This document shows positions 39,201 to 48,336 of a stretch of DNA of 64,000 bases, piece after piece. Origin of the DNA: Oscillospiraceae bacterium (GTDB lineage Bacteria > Bacillota > Clostridia > Oscillospirales > CAG-272); contig SVRT01000001.1 of NCBI GenBank assembly GCA_015064685.1, positions 106,568 through 170,567 on the forward strand, given 5' to 3'. Both the position numbers and the translations under genes were made by a program. Below the pieces are notes generated by a model that worked only from the letters and a program-made list of their open reading frames with translations, was not told the DNA's origin and ran no database searches. Numbering within the stretch: the first letter of the stretch is position 1; the number at the start of each line of letters is the position of its first letter.

Positions 39201-40226
39201 TCAGAGATATTTAGCAAGTTCTTCTATCTCTTCATCGGTCGTTGCCCAGCTTGTTGCAAAGCGGACGACGGTGTGGGCAGAGTCAGGCTTTTCCCAAAAT
39301 CCAACGGCAACGTGCTTTTCGATTTCGCGGAGCTTTTCGTCCGAGATAAGGACAAATTGCTGATTTGTCGGAGAGTCGAGATAGAAGGTATAGCCCTTAT
39401 CGGTCAATAGCTTTTTGAGCTTTTCCGCCATATCGATAGCGTGGCGGCTTATCTCAAAATAGAGATCATCCGTAAAGAGAGTATCGAACTGGACACCGAG
39501 GAGTCTGCCCTTGGCGATAAGTGCGCCTTGCTGCTTGATCTGTGTCAGAAAATGTGAGGGCGTATTATTTTTTGTAAACACGATCGCCTCTCCGCAGAGC
39601 GCGCCGACCTTGGTGCCGCCGATATAGAACACGTCGCAAAGCTTTGCTATATCGGGAAGTGTGACGTCTGTCGAATAGCTCATAAGACCGTAGCCGAGTC
39701 TTGCGCCGTCAAGGAAAAGGGGGATATTATATTTTCGGCAGACATTACCGATGCGAACCAGCTCATCCTTTGAATAGAGTGTGCCGTACTCGGTGGGATG
39801 CGAGATATACACCATCCCGGGATGCACCATATGCGCGTTGTTTGCATCGCCATAAAAGCCCTTTATATAAGCATCAAGCTCGCAGGCATCTATCTTTCCC
39901 TCGTGCTGGGGAAGGAGAAAGACCTTGTGTCCGGTGTATTCGACCGCGCCTGCCTCGTGAAAGCCGATGTGACCTGTCTCGGCGGCGATGACGCCCTCAA
40001 ATCTCTGAAGCACCGTTGATATAACGACCGCGTTTGACTGTGTTCCGCCTACCAAAAACCATACGTCTGCCTCGGGGCATTCGCACGCGGTGCGGATCTT
40101 TTTCTTTGCACTCTCGCAGAACTCATCGGAGCCGTAGCCTGCTGTTGCTGTAAGATTGGTTTCGGCAAGACGCTCGAGTATTCTCGGGTGCGCTCCCATT
40201 ATATAATCGCTCTGAAATGATACCAT
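39201..40226 (-). CDS. Threonine aldolase family PLP enzyme
   Basis: A fold-type I PLP enzyme close to low-specificity L-threonine aldolase, which cleaves threonine to glycine and acetaldehyde. The PLP Lys is in FYIGGTKVGALCGEA, the PLP Asp in PLFLDGARLGYGL, and ISHPTEYGTLY and VGGTQSNAVVIS are family motifs. The start is placed at 40226 (MVSFQSDYIMGAHP) because GGAG lies just upstream; a longer reading to 40307 would overlap the clpC stop and adds no homologous sequence. It has 341 residues. It is downstream of clpC on the same strand after 77 bases. Confidence 0.9.
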   Translation of the reverse strand: MVSFQSDYIMGAHPRILERLAETNLTATAGYGSDEFCESAKKKIRTACECPEADVWFLVGGTQSNAVVISTVLQRFEGVIAAETGHIGFHEAGAVEYTGHKVFLLPQHEGKIDACELDAYIKGFYGDANNAHMVHPGMVYISHPTEYGTLYSKDELVRIGNVCRKYNIPLFLDGARLGYGLMSYSTDVTLPDIAKLCDVFYIGGTKVGALCGEAIVFTKNNTPSHFLTQIKQQGALIAKGRLLGVQFDTLFTDDLYFEISRHAIDMAEKLKKLLTDKGYTFYLDSPTNQQFVLISDEKLREIEKHVAVGFWEKPDSAHTVVRFATSWATTDEEIEELAKYL

Positions 40227-40303
40227 AATATCTCCAAACATATATTGATAGTTTATTGGATTAATTATAGCACATTTTTTTATGCTTTGCAACAGAAAAA
40301 AAC

Positions 40304-42748
40304 TCATTGTGAGCTTTTTTTCTCGAAAAGAACGCGCTCTCCGTCGTATTTCGCAAAAACGTAATTTCCACTCTCGACGTCTCCCTTAAGCATCGCCTCG
40401 GAGAGCGGTGCCTCGATGAGCTTTATAAGCGCTCTGCGCAGAGGTCTTGCACCGAATTCCTTGTCGCACCGACTTACTATCGCATCGGTGATGCTTGGGT
40501 CAAATTCGATGAATATTCCGTTATTTTCTATACGGTCGGTAAGGTCGGAGAGGAGCAGGGAGGCGATCTTGATCAGATCATCTCTTTCGAGAGAACGGAA
40601 AAATATTATCTCGTCGACTCTGTTGAGAAATTCGGGACGAAACGCGCGCCGAAGCTCGCTCTCGACTCTTTCTCTTGCCATTCTGCTTTCGTCCTCGGCG
40701 TGCGATGGAGAAAAGCCTACGCGCCCCGTCTCGCCAAAGCTTTTCGCTCCGAGATTGGTGGTCATTATGACGATACAGTTGCGGAAATCCGCACGTCTGC
40801 CTTGGGAATCGGTAAGGCTTCCGTCGTCGAGTATCTGCAAGAGAATATTGAAGATATCGGGGTGTGCCTTTTCGATCTCGTCAAATAGGACGAGAGAGTA
40901 GGGGCTCCGTCTCACCTTTTCGGTAAGCATTCCCCCTTCGCCGTATCCTGCGTATCCCGGGGGAGAGCCGATCAGCTTTGAGACACTGTGCTTCTCCATA
41001 TATTCCGACATGTCGAGGCGGATCATTGCATCGTCACTTCCAAAAAGCGCGGAGGAAAGTGCGCGACAAAGCTCCGTCTTGCCGACACCCGTCTGTCCCG
41101 TGAAAATAAACGAGCCTATCGGGCGACCCGGGTCACCGAGTCCGATGCGTCCTCGCAATATCGCGCTCGAGACGGCTTCGACCGCGCGGTCCTGACCTAT
41201 AACACGGCTTTGGAGTCTTTCTTTAAGGCTTGAAAGCTTTTGCGCGTCACTTTCAAGCAAACGGCTTACGGGAATTGACGTCCATTGAGTAACTATATCG
41301 GCTACGTCGCCCTCGGAGAGAATAAGCTCCTCCGAGTTTTTTCTCTCCTCCCACTCTTTGCGCATTTTGTCATATTCCGCACTCAGCTGCTTTTCCTTGT
41401 CGCGAAGAGATGCGGCAAGCTCAAAGCTCTGCTCGGTTATCGCCTCTGCCTTCTCGCTTGCTATTCTTTTGAGCTCTTCCTCAAGTCTGCGGTGCTCGGG
41501 TGGGGAGGTGTATATTTTAAGTCTCAGTCTTGCCGCCGCCTCGTCGAGCAGGTCGATCGCCTTGTCCGGTAAAAAACGGTCAGTGATATACCTTGTAGAC
41601 AGATCTATTGCTGCCACGATCGCCTCGCGTGAGATGGTGAGCTTGTGATGAGATTCATATCTTGAGCGGAGTCCCTCGAGTATACGCAGCGTCTCCTCGC
41701 GCGTGGGCTCACCGACAGTGACAGACTGAAAACGACGTTCAAGTGCGGCATCCTTTTCGACGTGTCTGCGATATTCAGCGATCGTCGTAGCGCCGATGAC
41801 CTGAAGCTCTCCGCGTGCGAGGGCGGGCTTGATGATATTTGCCGCATCAACCGCGCCCTCTGCCGCGCCTGCACCGATGATCGTGTGAAGCTCGTCGATA
41901 AAAATAATGATTTCGGGGTTCTTTTCAACCTCGGATAGGATCTTTTTGAGTCTTTCTTCAAATTCGCCGCGGTATTTCGCACCTGCGATCATACCGCCGA
42001 GGTCGAGGGAGATTATTTTTTTATGTCGAAGAGTGTCGGGAACGTCGCCCTCTGCGATCCTCTGGGCGAGTCCTTCTACCACGGCGGTCTTTCCGACACC
42101 CGGCTCGCCGATAAGGCAGGGGTTATTTTTTGTGCGGCGCGAAAGTATCTGAATTACTCGCTCGGTCTCGCGGTCACGTCCGATAATTGGGTCGATTCGA
42201 CCGCGGCGAGCCATATCGGTAAGATCTCTTCCATATTGCAAAATGGGGCTTTTCTCGGATTTTGTGCGCTCGTTTTCCTGATTTGCACGCTTTATGGCAG
42301 AGCTTTGCGGACTTGACGAAAGGTAGCTGTCGAGATCATTTCTCAGCTCCGAGACCGAAACGCCGAGGCTTTCGAGTATTCTGACCGCAACGCAATCCTT
42401 TTCTCCAAGCATCGCGCCGAGAATATGCTCGGTGCCGATATAGGTATGTCCGCTTTGGATAGACCGCGATGCCGACCCTTCGATGATTTTCTTGGTTCTG
42501 GGTGTCATATCGGACGGAGAAACAGGCTCGGGCGAGCCTGTGCCTGTGATCTCGATGACCGTTGATTTTACCGAGTCAAGCTTTGCTCCTCTTGTTGCAA
42601 GCAGCTTTGAGGCGGCGCAATCCTGAGTTGAGAGCAGACCGAGAAGCAGATGCTCACTTCCTATATAGGAATGTCCGAGATCGGATGCGTATGCGAGGGC
42701 GGCATTAAGCGCGTACTGTGCCTTGGGGGTGAATTTATTTGACATCAT
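40304..42748 (-). CDS. clpC: ATP-dependent Clp protease ATPase subunit ClpC
   Basis: ClpC is an AAA+ unfoldase that feeds proteins to ClpP and acts in stress protein quality control. Two Clp-N repeats are at 5-70 and 80-145 ([26 protein letters not shown]). AAA1 has Walker [17 protein letters not shown] and Walker [16 protein letters not shown]-type middle domain ([19 protein letters not shown]) lies near 415-445. AAA2 has [16 protein letters not shown] and [13 protein letters not shown]. It has 814 residues and is complete. The start overlaps the mcsB stop (ATGA), with GAGG 4 bases upstream. Confidence 0.97.
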   Translation of the reverse strand: MMSNKFTPKAQYALNAALAYASDLGHSYIGSEHLLLGLLSTQDCAASKLLATRGAKLDSVKSTVIEITGTGSPEPVSPSDMTPRTKKIIEGSASRSIQSGHTYIGTEHILGAMLGEKDCVAVRILESLGVSVSELRNDLDSYLSSSPQSSAIKRANQENERTKSEKSPILQYGRDLTDMARRGRIDPIIGRDRETERVIQILSRRTKNNPCLIGEPGVGKTAVVEGLAQRIAEGDVPDTLRHKKIISLDLGGMIAGAKYRGEFEERLKKILSEVEKNPEIIIFIDELHTIIGAGAAEGAVDAANIIKPALARGELQVIGATTIAEYRRHVEKDAALERRFQSVTVGEPTREETLRILEGLRSRYESHHKLTISREAIVAAIDLSTRYITDRFLPDKAIDLLDEAAARLRLKIYTSPPEHRRLEEELKRIASEKAEAITEQSFELAASLRDKEKQLSAEYDKMRKEWEERKNSEELILSEGDVADIVTQWTSIPVSRLLESDAQKLSSLKERLQSRVIGQDRAVEAVSSAILRGRIGLGDPGRPIGSFIFTGQTGVGKTELCRALSSALFGSDDAMIRLDMSEYMEKHSVSKLIGSPPGYAGYGEGGMLTEKVRRSPYSLVLFDEIEKAHPDIFNILLQILDDGSLTDSQGRRADFRNCIVIMTTNLGAKSFGETGRVGFSPSHAEDESRMARERVESELRRAFRPEFLNRVDEIIFFRSLERDDLIKIASLLLSDLTDRIENNGIFIEFDPSITDAIVSRCDKEFGARPLRRALIKLIEAPLSEAMLKGDVESGNYVFAKYDGERVLFEKKSSQ

Positions 42749-43773
42749 ATAACCTCTTTTTTGCGTTCTATGTAGCGCGATATCAGTGTGGAACGCATTC
42801 TTTCACATTCCTCATTTGAGGTGCAGGCTTCATTTGACGTAGCGATAACCGACGCGCTGAGTCCCTCTGCGCAAAGGAAATTCAGCTCGGAGACGCTTGG
42901 AAGAGAACTGCTTTGAGCTTCCTCTGAAAGGCAGTGACAAAGACGGATAGAGGAGACGTGAGAGAGCATTTCATGCTCGCTCATGCTTTCGGCATAGAGA
43001 AGAGAGCCGAGAGCGCGACGTGCCGCCGCGTATATTATTTTACCCTTGCCCGAAAAAAACATTCCAAGAGCATTTCTTTCTTTTTCCGCGATCGCAGACA
43101 CGGTGTCCGAAAAATGTACTGCCGCGCTGTCCTCGTCTGCAAGAAAATGCGGTTTGTAGGAAATAATATACAGGTCCCCATCTTCGTAGGTGAACATGGG
43201 CATCAGCTGCATTCCGAGTGCTTGTAGCCGCCCGTCAAGATCCTCCTTGCCTCCGATAAGTCTGAGCGAGGGGAGAAACATAGCCGCGGAGAGGGTAAGT
43301 CCGCTTCCGCAATCGGCACAGCTGTAAGAGAGATATCCGACTCTTTCGTTATAAGCAAACGGGATCTCTCTATCGACGGTTTCCTCCGCCCTTGACGCCA
43401 TATTTTTAGCCTCTATAACGGAGAGTCCTGCTACGACGGAGGAGATAGAAATAAGATCGCTTCCGCCGACCGAGATTACGATATTGCACGGGTCGTTGAG
43501 ATAGAGGGCGCGCGAACGCTCTGAATACACAAAATCTCGCTCCACAAGCTGACGCTCCGCCAATGAGAGAATTGCGGGATTGATGCCCGTTACCGTGTTT
43601 TCGCCACGGAAACCGTTTGAGGTGAGTATCGATTCAAGCTTGAGAGAGAGCTCCTGTGAGCGTTTTTGGTCGATGAGGTGAGGGAAATTTCTTTTTGCGG
43701 GATTTCTGACGTATCTTACCTTTGAAAACAGAACGTAATTCGGGCAAGGACCCGAGGTGTTATACCAGGACAT
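42745..43773 (-). CDS. McsB-like protein, catalytic motifs degenerate (possible pseudokinase)
   Basis: McsB is the protein arginine kinase that tags substrates for ClpCP. The operon position (mcsA-mcsB-clpC), 342-residue length and overall pattern identify the family. Examples are [20 protein letters not shown] against the usual RGYLTSCPTNVGTGLRAS. Key family motifs are altered. SSRIRLARN is [18 protein letters not shown] is [16 protein letters not shown] is GSGLTLS, and the VRGIYGEGSEA loop is replaced by [11 protein letters not shown]. Several ATP-contacting Arg and the NEEDH loop are therefore missing. It may act as a structural adaptor for McsA or ClpC instead of a kinase. AAGGAAG precedes the start, and no frameshift is seen. 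Confidence 0.82.
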   Translation of the reverse strand: MSWYNTSGPCPNYVLFSKVRYVRNPAKRNFPHLIDQKRSQELSLKLESILTSNGFRGENTVTGINPAILSLAERQLVERDFVYSERSRALYLNDPCNIVISVGGSDLISISSVVAGLSVIEAKNMASRAEETVDREIPFAYNERVGYLSYSCADCGSGLTLSAAMFLPSLRLIGGKEDLDGRLQALGMQLMPMFTYEDGDLYIISYKPHFLADEDSAAVHFSDTVSAIAEKERNALGMFFSGKGKIIYAAARRALGSLLYAESMSEHEMLSHVSSIRLCHCLSEEAQSSSLPSVSELNFLCAEGLSASVIATSNEACTSNEECERMRSTLISRYIERKKEVI

Positions 43774-43818
43774 TTTTGTCTTCCTTTCTTTTTTCTACAT
43801 TATTGTATTTTAGCTATT

Positions 43819-44349
43819 TCAGGCGAGCTTTTGCGCCTCCAGTTTGCGAATGTCATCGCGTAGGGATGCCGCAAGCTCGTAGTTTTCGGTCTCGATCGCG
43901 ACCTTGATCCTTGCGCGGAGATCCTTTATTGAGCGGATGCGGTCGATAGAGTCGCGCCGTGACGAGGGCATTCTGGCACCTCTTGCGCTCTCGGCTGTGA
44001 GCGAGGCGGGGAAGAGAATGTCGCAAAAGGCCGTGTAGCACTCGGGGCATCCCGCAATTCCCTTATTGATTATGGATTCAAGTGACGTAGAGCAGTAAGG
44101 GCAGGTGGAGGATAGCTCCTTTTCTGTCGCGGAATAATAGCGCGGAAGCTCAGGCGTGCGATTGCATAGCGAGGTCAACGTTGGAGTTGGGATGTAGGGC
44201 GTAGAGTGACTTTTTTGATCGTTCGTCGGATCGTATTGCGACACCTTGCCGAGTGCCGCCGCGCAGACGGCGCAAAGTGAGTGTCTGCCGCCGACTTCGT
44301 CTGCATAAAATACCGATGCTTCTTTTTTCTTGCATTTTTCACAATTCAT
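43819..44349 (-). CDS. mcsA: McsA-like zinc-finger and UVR-domain protein
   Basis: McsA activates McsB and links it to ClpC. Two Cys pairs near the N-terminus (CEKC at 3-6 and CAVC at 26-29) and two more (CPYC, CPEC near 82-101) form the zinc sites. The C-terminal UVR motif is [20 protein letters not shown]. It has 176 residues, normal for the family. AAAGGAAA precedes the ATG. It is the first gene of the operon; ctsR, usually upstream, is absent, and no CtsR operator was recognised in the 370 bases upstream. Confidence 0.92.
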   Translation of the reverse strand: MNCEKCKKKEASVFYADEVGGRHSLCAVCAAALGKVSQYDPTNDQKSHSTPYIPTPTLTSLCNRTPELPRYYSATEKELSSTCPYCSTSLESIINKGIAGCPECYTAFCDILFPASLTAESARGARMPSSRRDSIDRIRSIKDLRARIKVAIETENYELAASLRDDIRKLEAQKLA

Positions 44350-44453
44350 TTGGATTTTCCTTTCGTTTTCTCTTGTTTTTTTCGTTTTTTTTATATTTTA
44401 CACCATTGAAAGTGAAAAAAAGGTCGTAAACTGTTTGTCTGAGAATATTTTTC

Positions 44454-44530
44454 GAATTTTGATTTAGCGAACTGTCGCGAATAGCCTTCTCCGCCGGGGA
44501 AGGCTTAACAGACCGATAAACCCCATTTTA
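44454..44530. repeat. Dispersed TIR element, copy 5 (short, 77 bp)
   Basis: It begins GAATTTTGATTTAGCGAACTG and ends GATAAACCCCATT. The interior GCGAATAGCCTTCTCC, then GGGGAAGGC, is shared with copy 6, of which this looks like an internal-deletion form. The surrounding gap 44350-44726 otherwise holds only the promoter at 44617. Confidence 0.6.
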
Positions 44531-44616
44531 TTGGTCAGATAAATGGAACAATATTTGAGTCGAGGATAATTAATGCTTTGTTCACTGATAGTTTACAAAG
44601 TTATTTTACCAATAAA

Positions 44617-44645
44617 TTGACAAAACAAGCAAATTGAGGTATAAT
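44617..44645 (+). promoter_or_regulatory. Consensus promoter of the decarboxylase operon
   Basis: TTGACA (44617-44622), a 17-base spacer, and TATAAT (44640-44645). A second TATAAT follows 9 bases later. Confidence 0.88.
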
Positions 44646-44726
44646 TTAAGTATAATGGGAGAGAATGAGGTTTTTTCCCGTTAAAAGGTTATAAAATAAT
44701 AATATATATCAAAACGGAGGCAGTAA

Positions 44727-46040
44727 ATGGACAAGAATTTAACGGTTGGAAGCCGTAAGATCTCCTCACTGTTTGATGCCGGCACGTTTGTTGAGATCGG
44801 CGCGTACATCAAGAGACGCGGTGAAGCTGAAGCGTATGACGGTGTTATCTGCGGCTACGGCTCGATCTCCGGCAAGCTCGCATTCGCGTTCGTGCAGGAC
44901 AGTGACAGAACAAACGGAGCCTTTGACGAGGCAGGCGCAAAGAAGATCGAAATGCTCTACGACATGGCGATCAAGAACGGTGCGGCGGTTATAGGCGTAT
45001 TTGACAGCGCGGGAGCAGCAGTTGCGGACGGTAGCTCGGTTCTCAGCGCATACGGAAGATTTATTTCTTGCGTTTCTAAGGCATCCGGAATCGTTCCTCA
45101 GATCGCGATCTATGACGGTCTTTGCACGGGAATGGCTCTTACGGTTGCAAGTATGTTTGATATTTCGGTCAAGGTGTGCGGTAAGGCCGAGCTTTATCTC
45201 ACAGCCACATCAAATAATAAGGACGTTGTATGCTCGATAGACGCAGAGAGCGAGGAGGCGGCATTCGCGGCTGCTCGCGAGCTTATCGAGATGCTCCCCC
45301 AGAACAACAAGGACGATGCAAGCGTTATGAGCGGTGACGATGCTGCGAGAGCAGTTGCAGTCAACGGTCTCACCGGTAAGGCACTTATCGAGGCTCTTTG
45401 CGACAATGCGAAATTTGTTGAGCTTGACGCGAGAAAGAGCGGCATCGTAACCGGATTCGCATATTTTGGCGGCACTCTTTGCGGTGTAGTTGCAAACGAT
45501 AACACCTGCGACGCGGGAAAGATCGGATACATCGGCGCAAAGAAGGCGGCAGATCTTATCTCACTTTGCGACAGATTCGGTATTTCGGTTCTTACGCTCG
45601 TTGACAGCGAGGGACTTTGCGATTGCGCTTGTCCCGTATGCACTGCAAGACTTGCATCTGCGTATGCTAACGCGACCTGCGCGAAGGTTACCGTTGTAGT
45701 AGGCAAGGCTTATGGCGCGGCGTTCACGCTTCTCGGCTCCAAGTCGATCGGCGCGGACATTGCTCTCGCACTTGAGGGATCGGTCATCAGCGTAATGAGT
45801 CCCGAGAGCGCGGTTGCATTCCTTATGAATGACAAGATCACTGCAGACAAGTCCCGTGAGGACGTTGAAGCTGAGTGGTGCGAAAAGTACGCAAGTGCTG
45901 AAAATGCTGCAGAGAACGGCGACGTTGACGATATAGTCGACGAGGCAACTCTCCGTGCGCGTATCTGCTCCGCACTCTATATGCTCGCTGTAAAGGCGGA
46001 CGGTACTCCCGAGCGCAAGTACGCGAGAACTCCCGTGTAA
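44727..46040 (+). CDS. Acyl-CoA carboxyltransferase, MmdA/AccD-like (divergent)
   Basis: This crotonase-fold carboxyltransferase is similar to the alpha subunit of methylmalonyl-CoA or glutaconyl-CoA decarboxylase. It resembles the 12S subunit of propionibacterial transcarboxylase. Two domains repeat the fold: AFAFVQDSDRTNGAFDEAGA and FDSAGAAVADGSSVLSAYG in the first, YIGAKKAADLISLCDRFGIS and VTVVVGKAYGAAFTLLG in the second. At 437 residues it is shorter than typical MmdA (about 510). The GGARIQEG-type motif reads GAAVADG, so substrate may differ. GGAGG precedes the ATG. It leads an operon with gamma, biotin-carrier, beta and OadA-like subunits. Confidence 0.82.
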   Translation: MDKNLTVGSRKISSLFDAGTFVEIGAYIKRRGEAEAYDGVICGYGSISGKLAFAFVQDSDRTNGAFDEAGAKKIEMLYDMAIKNGAAVIGVFDSAGAAVADGSSVLSAYGRFISCVSKASGIVPQIAIYDGLCTGMALTVASMFDISVKVCGKAELYLTATSNNKDVVCSIDAESEEAAFAAARELIEMLPQNNKDDASVMSGDDAARAVAVNGLTGKALIEALCDNAKFVELDARKSGIVTGFAYFGGTLCGVVANDNTCDAGKIGYIGAKKAADLISLCDRFGISVLTLVDSEGLCDCACPVCTARLASAYANATCAKVTVVVGKAYGAAFTLLGSKSIGADIALALEGSVISVMSPESAVAFLMNDKITADKSREDVEAEWCEKYASAENAAENGDVDDIVDEATLRARICSALYMLAVKADGTPERKYARTPV

Positions 46041-46057
46041 TTTAAGGGAGGACAGGT

Positions 46058-46642
46058 ATGAAGATCATTAAGAAGATAAGCGTATTCGTCATTGTCGCAT
46101 TACTTCTTTGCACTCTTTTCTCTCTCAGTGTATTCGCAACAGACGCTCCTGCCGAACAGGTGACGGAGGGGGCTACCGAGAGTGTTAATGAGAGCGCTAC
46201 CGAGGGTGCAGAGAAAACAGGCAAGGACGGAAAGCTTAATATGAGTCTTAAGCCCGAGAGCTTTAATGACCGACTCGGATATGCGGTACAGGGAACCGTT
46301 ACCGGAATAGTGATGGTATTTGCGGTTCTGACTCTCCTGACTCTTATACTCTATATCTCAAAGTACGTTTTTTACGATATCCCGAACAAGGGTAAGGAAA
46401 GAGCGCGTGATGCGAAGAATGCCGGAAGCATTCAGCCTGCTGAGCCCATAGTCGTATCCGACCCCGTTCCCGTGACACCTGCGGCTCCTGCCGAGGCACA
46501 GGACGACGGCGAGCTTGTAGCGGTAATTACCGCGGCAGTTGCAGCTATGATAGAGAGCAGTGAATATAAGAACGAATTTGTTGGCGGATTCAGAGTCGTT
46601 TCCTTTAAGAGAAGCGAGAAGACCGCTTGGAACAGAAAATAA
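46058..46642 (+). CDS. OadG-like gamma subunit of a sodium-pumping decarboxylase
   Basis: This small membrane subunit stabilises the decarboxylase complex. A signal-like N-terminus (ISVFVIVALLLCTLFSLSVF) is followed by a Glu/Thr-rich segment, a transmembrane helix near residues 83-105 (GTVTGIVMVFAVLTLLTLIL), and a Pro/Ala linker (PVPVTPAAPAEAQ). A C-terminal helix pair (ELVAVITAAVAAMIE) ends with FVGGFRVVSFKR, typical of OadG-related proteins in Clostridia. It has 194 residues and GGGAGGAC upstream. It is the second gene of the operon. Confidence 0.8.
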   Translation: MKIIKKISVFVIVALLLCTLFSLSVFATDAPAEQVTEGATESVNESATEGAEKTGKDGKLNMSLKPESFNDRLGYAVQGTVTGIVMVFAVLTLLTLILYISKYVFYDIPNKGKERARDAKNAGSIQPAEPIVVSDPVPVTPAAPAEAQDDGELVAVITAAVAAMIESSEYKNEFVGGFRVVSFKRSEKTAWNRK

Positions 46643-46669
46643 TTTGCGAAAGGGATCAAGGTAAATATA

Positions 46670-47065
46670 ATGAGAAGATTTAACGTAACCGTAAACGGTG
46701 TATCATATGACGTAGTAGTAGAAGAGGTCGGCGGCGCTCCCGCGGCGGCACCCGTAGCAGCACCCGCAGCAGCACCCGCAGCGGCTCCTGTAGCAGCACC
46801 CGCTCCTGCAGCGGCTCCTGCTCCCAAGGCAGCTCCCGCAGGCGCTCAGGGCGCAGTACAGGTCAAGGCTCCTATGCCCGGAACTATCCTCAAGGTAAAC
46901 GCAAGCGTTGGCGCGTCTGTTAAGAAGGGCGACGTTCTCTGTGTGCTTGAAGCTATGAAAATGGAGAACGATATCTGCGCTCCCAAGGATGGCACAGTAG
47001 CTTCCGTAAACGTACAGAAGGGCGCATCCGTCAATACCGACGACGTACTCGTAACACTCAACTGA
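46670..47065 (+). CDS. Biotin carboxyl carrier subunit
   Basis: This protein carries the carboxyl group on biotin between the carboxyltransferase and the sodium-pumping beta subunit. The biotinyl motif EAMKMEN is intact, with Lys97 modified. It is preceded by a flexible Ala/Pro-rich linker (about residues 23-60) with repeats of AAPAAAPVAAP type. It has 131 residues and a normal layout for GcdC/MmdC. The product may be shared by both carboxyltransferases in the operon. Confidence 0.95.
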   Translation: MRRFNVTVNGVSYDVVVEEVGGAPAAAPVAAPAAAPAAAPVAAPAPAAAPAPKAAPAGAQGAVQVKAPMPGTILKVNASVGASVKKGDVLCVLEAMKMENDICAPKDGTVASVNVQKGASVNTDDVLVTLN

Positions 47066-47100
47066 TTTAATTCCCGAATTTTAAGAAAGGACAAAAGAAA

Positions 47101-48309
47101 ATGTTTCAAGGTATCTTAGATACGATAACAAATTTCTTGGAAAATACGGGAATTGCAAAGCTCTTCGGGGCAGAGAACTATTGGCAGTATCTTGTGATGT
47201 ATCTCATCGCGGGCGTGCTTATCTATTTTGCGATCGTAAGAAAATACGAGCCTCTTTTGCTCCTTCCCATCGCAATAGGTATGCTGCTTACCAACCTCCC
47301 CGGAGCGAATATGTTCCACTTTGAGATGTGGATCAATGCGGAGGCTCAGCCCACCGTTCTTGAATCTGTAAAGATGGCGGTCGGAAGCGGCGGACTCCTC
47401 GATATTCTCTACATCGGCGTTAAGCTCGGTATATATCCCTGCCTTATATTTATAGGCATCGGAGCTATGACCGACTTTACTCCCCTTATTGCAAACCCTA
47501 AGTATTTCCTTATAGGCGCGGGCGCGCAGATCGGCGTGTTCGTTGCATTTGCGGCGGCATTTCTCTCAGGTCAGTTCACAATCGGTGAGGCTGCCTCGAT
47601 AGGTATTATAGGCGGAGCGGACGGACCTACCGCGATCCTCGTTACAAAGACGCTCGGTCCCGCACTCCTCGGAGCTATCGCGATAGCGGCATACTCGTAT
47701 ATGGCGCTCATCCCGATGATCCAGCCTCCCTTTATGAAGATGCTCACAACGAAGAAGGAGCGCAGGATCAAGATGGATAAGCTTCGTTCGGTTTCCCGTA
47801 CCGAAAAGCTCATATTCCCGATCCTTGTTACTGCTGTTGTCGGACTTATCGTCCCCGATGCAGTTCCGCTTGTCGGATGCTTGATGTTCGGTAACATCAT
47901 CAACGTCTGCGGAGTTACAGACCGTATCTCCAAGACCGCCCAGAACGAGCTTATGAATATCGTAACGATATTCCTCGGTATATCTGTTGGCGCAACTGCT
48001 ACCGCGCAGAACTTCTTGAGCATTCAGACCGTCATTATCGTCCTCTGCGGACTCGCTGCGTTCTGCGTTTCCACCATGGGCGGACTCCTTACCGCAAAGA
48101 TCATGAACTGGATCTCGGGCGGAAAGATCAATCCTCTTATCGGTTCTGCAGGAGTTTCCGCAGTTCCTATGGCGGCGAGAGTTTCTCAGACCGTTGGACA
48201 GAAGGAGGACCCCTCCAACTTCCTGCTTATGCATGCTATGGGACCTAACGTCGCAGGCGTTATCGGTTCTGCCGTTGCGGCGGGCGTGTTCTTAAGCTGG
48301 ATCGGATAA
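47101..48309 (+). CDS. Sodium-pumping decarboxylase beta subunit (OadB/GcdB/MmdB)
   Basis: This integral membrane subunit decarboxylates carboxybiotin and exports sodium ions. It has about 9-10 hydrophobic segments. Key motifs are IGAMTDFTPLIANPKYFLIG near residue 120 and GIIGGADGPTAILVTK near 167, with the Asp that binds sodium. LFGNIINVCGV and GSAGVSAVPMAARVSQ are also typical. It has 402 residues and is complete. AAAGGAC is upstream of the ATG. Confidence 0.95.
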   Translation: MFQGILDTITNFLENTGIAKLFGAENYWQYLVMYLIAGVLIYFAIVRKYEPLLLLPIAIGMLLTNLPGANMFHFEMWINAEAQPTVLESVKMAVGSGGLLDILYIGVKLGIYPCLIFIGIGAMTDFTPLIANPKYFLIGAGAQIGVFVAFAAAFLSGQFTIGEAASIGIIGGADGPTAILVTKTLGPALLGAIAIAAYSYMALIPMIQPPFMKMLTTKKERRIKMDKLRSVSRTEKLIFPILVTAVVGLIVPDAVPLVGCLMFGNIINVCGVTDRISKTAQNELMNIVTIFLGISVGATATAQNFLSIQTVIIVLCGLAAFCVSTMGGLLTAKIMNWISGGKINPLIGSAGVSAVPMAARVSQTVGQKEDPSNFLLMHAMGPNVAGVIGSAVAAGVFLSWIG

Positions 48310-48336
48310 TTTAGAGAAAGGTTAGGTTTTATATAA

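Noticed and set aside
44350..44726. ctsR gene or CtsR operator upstream of mcsA
   Set aside because: No ORF with a CtsR-like helix-turn-helix and no tandem GTCAAA heptads were found in the gap.
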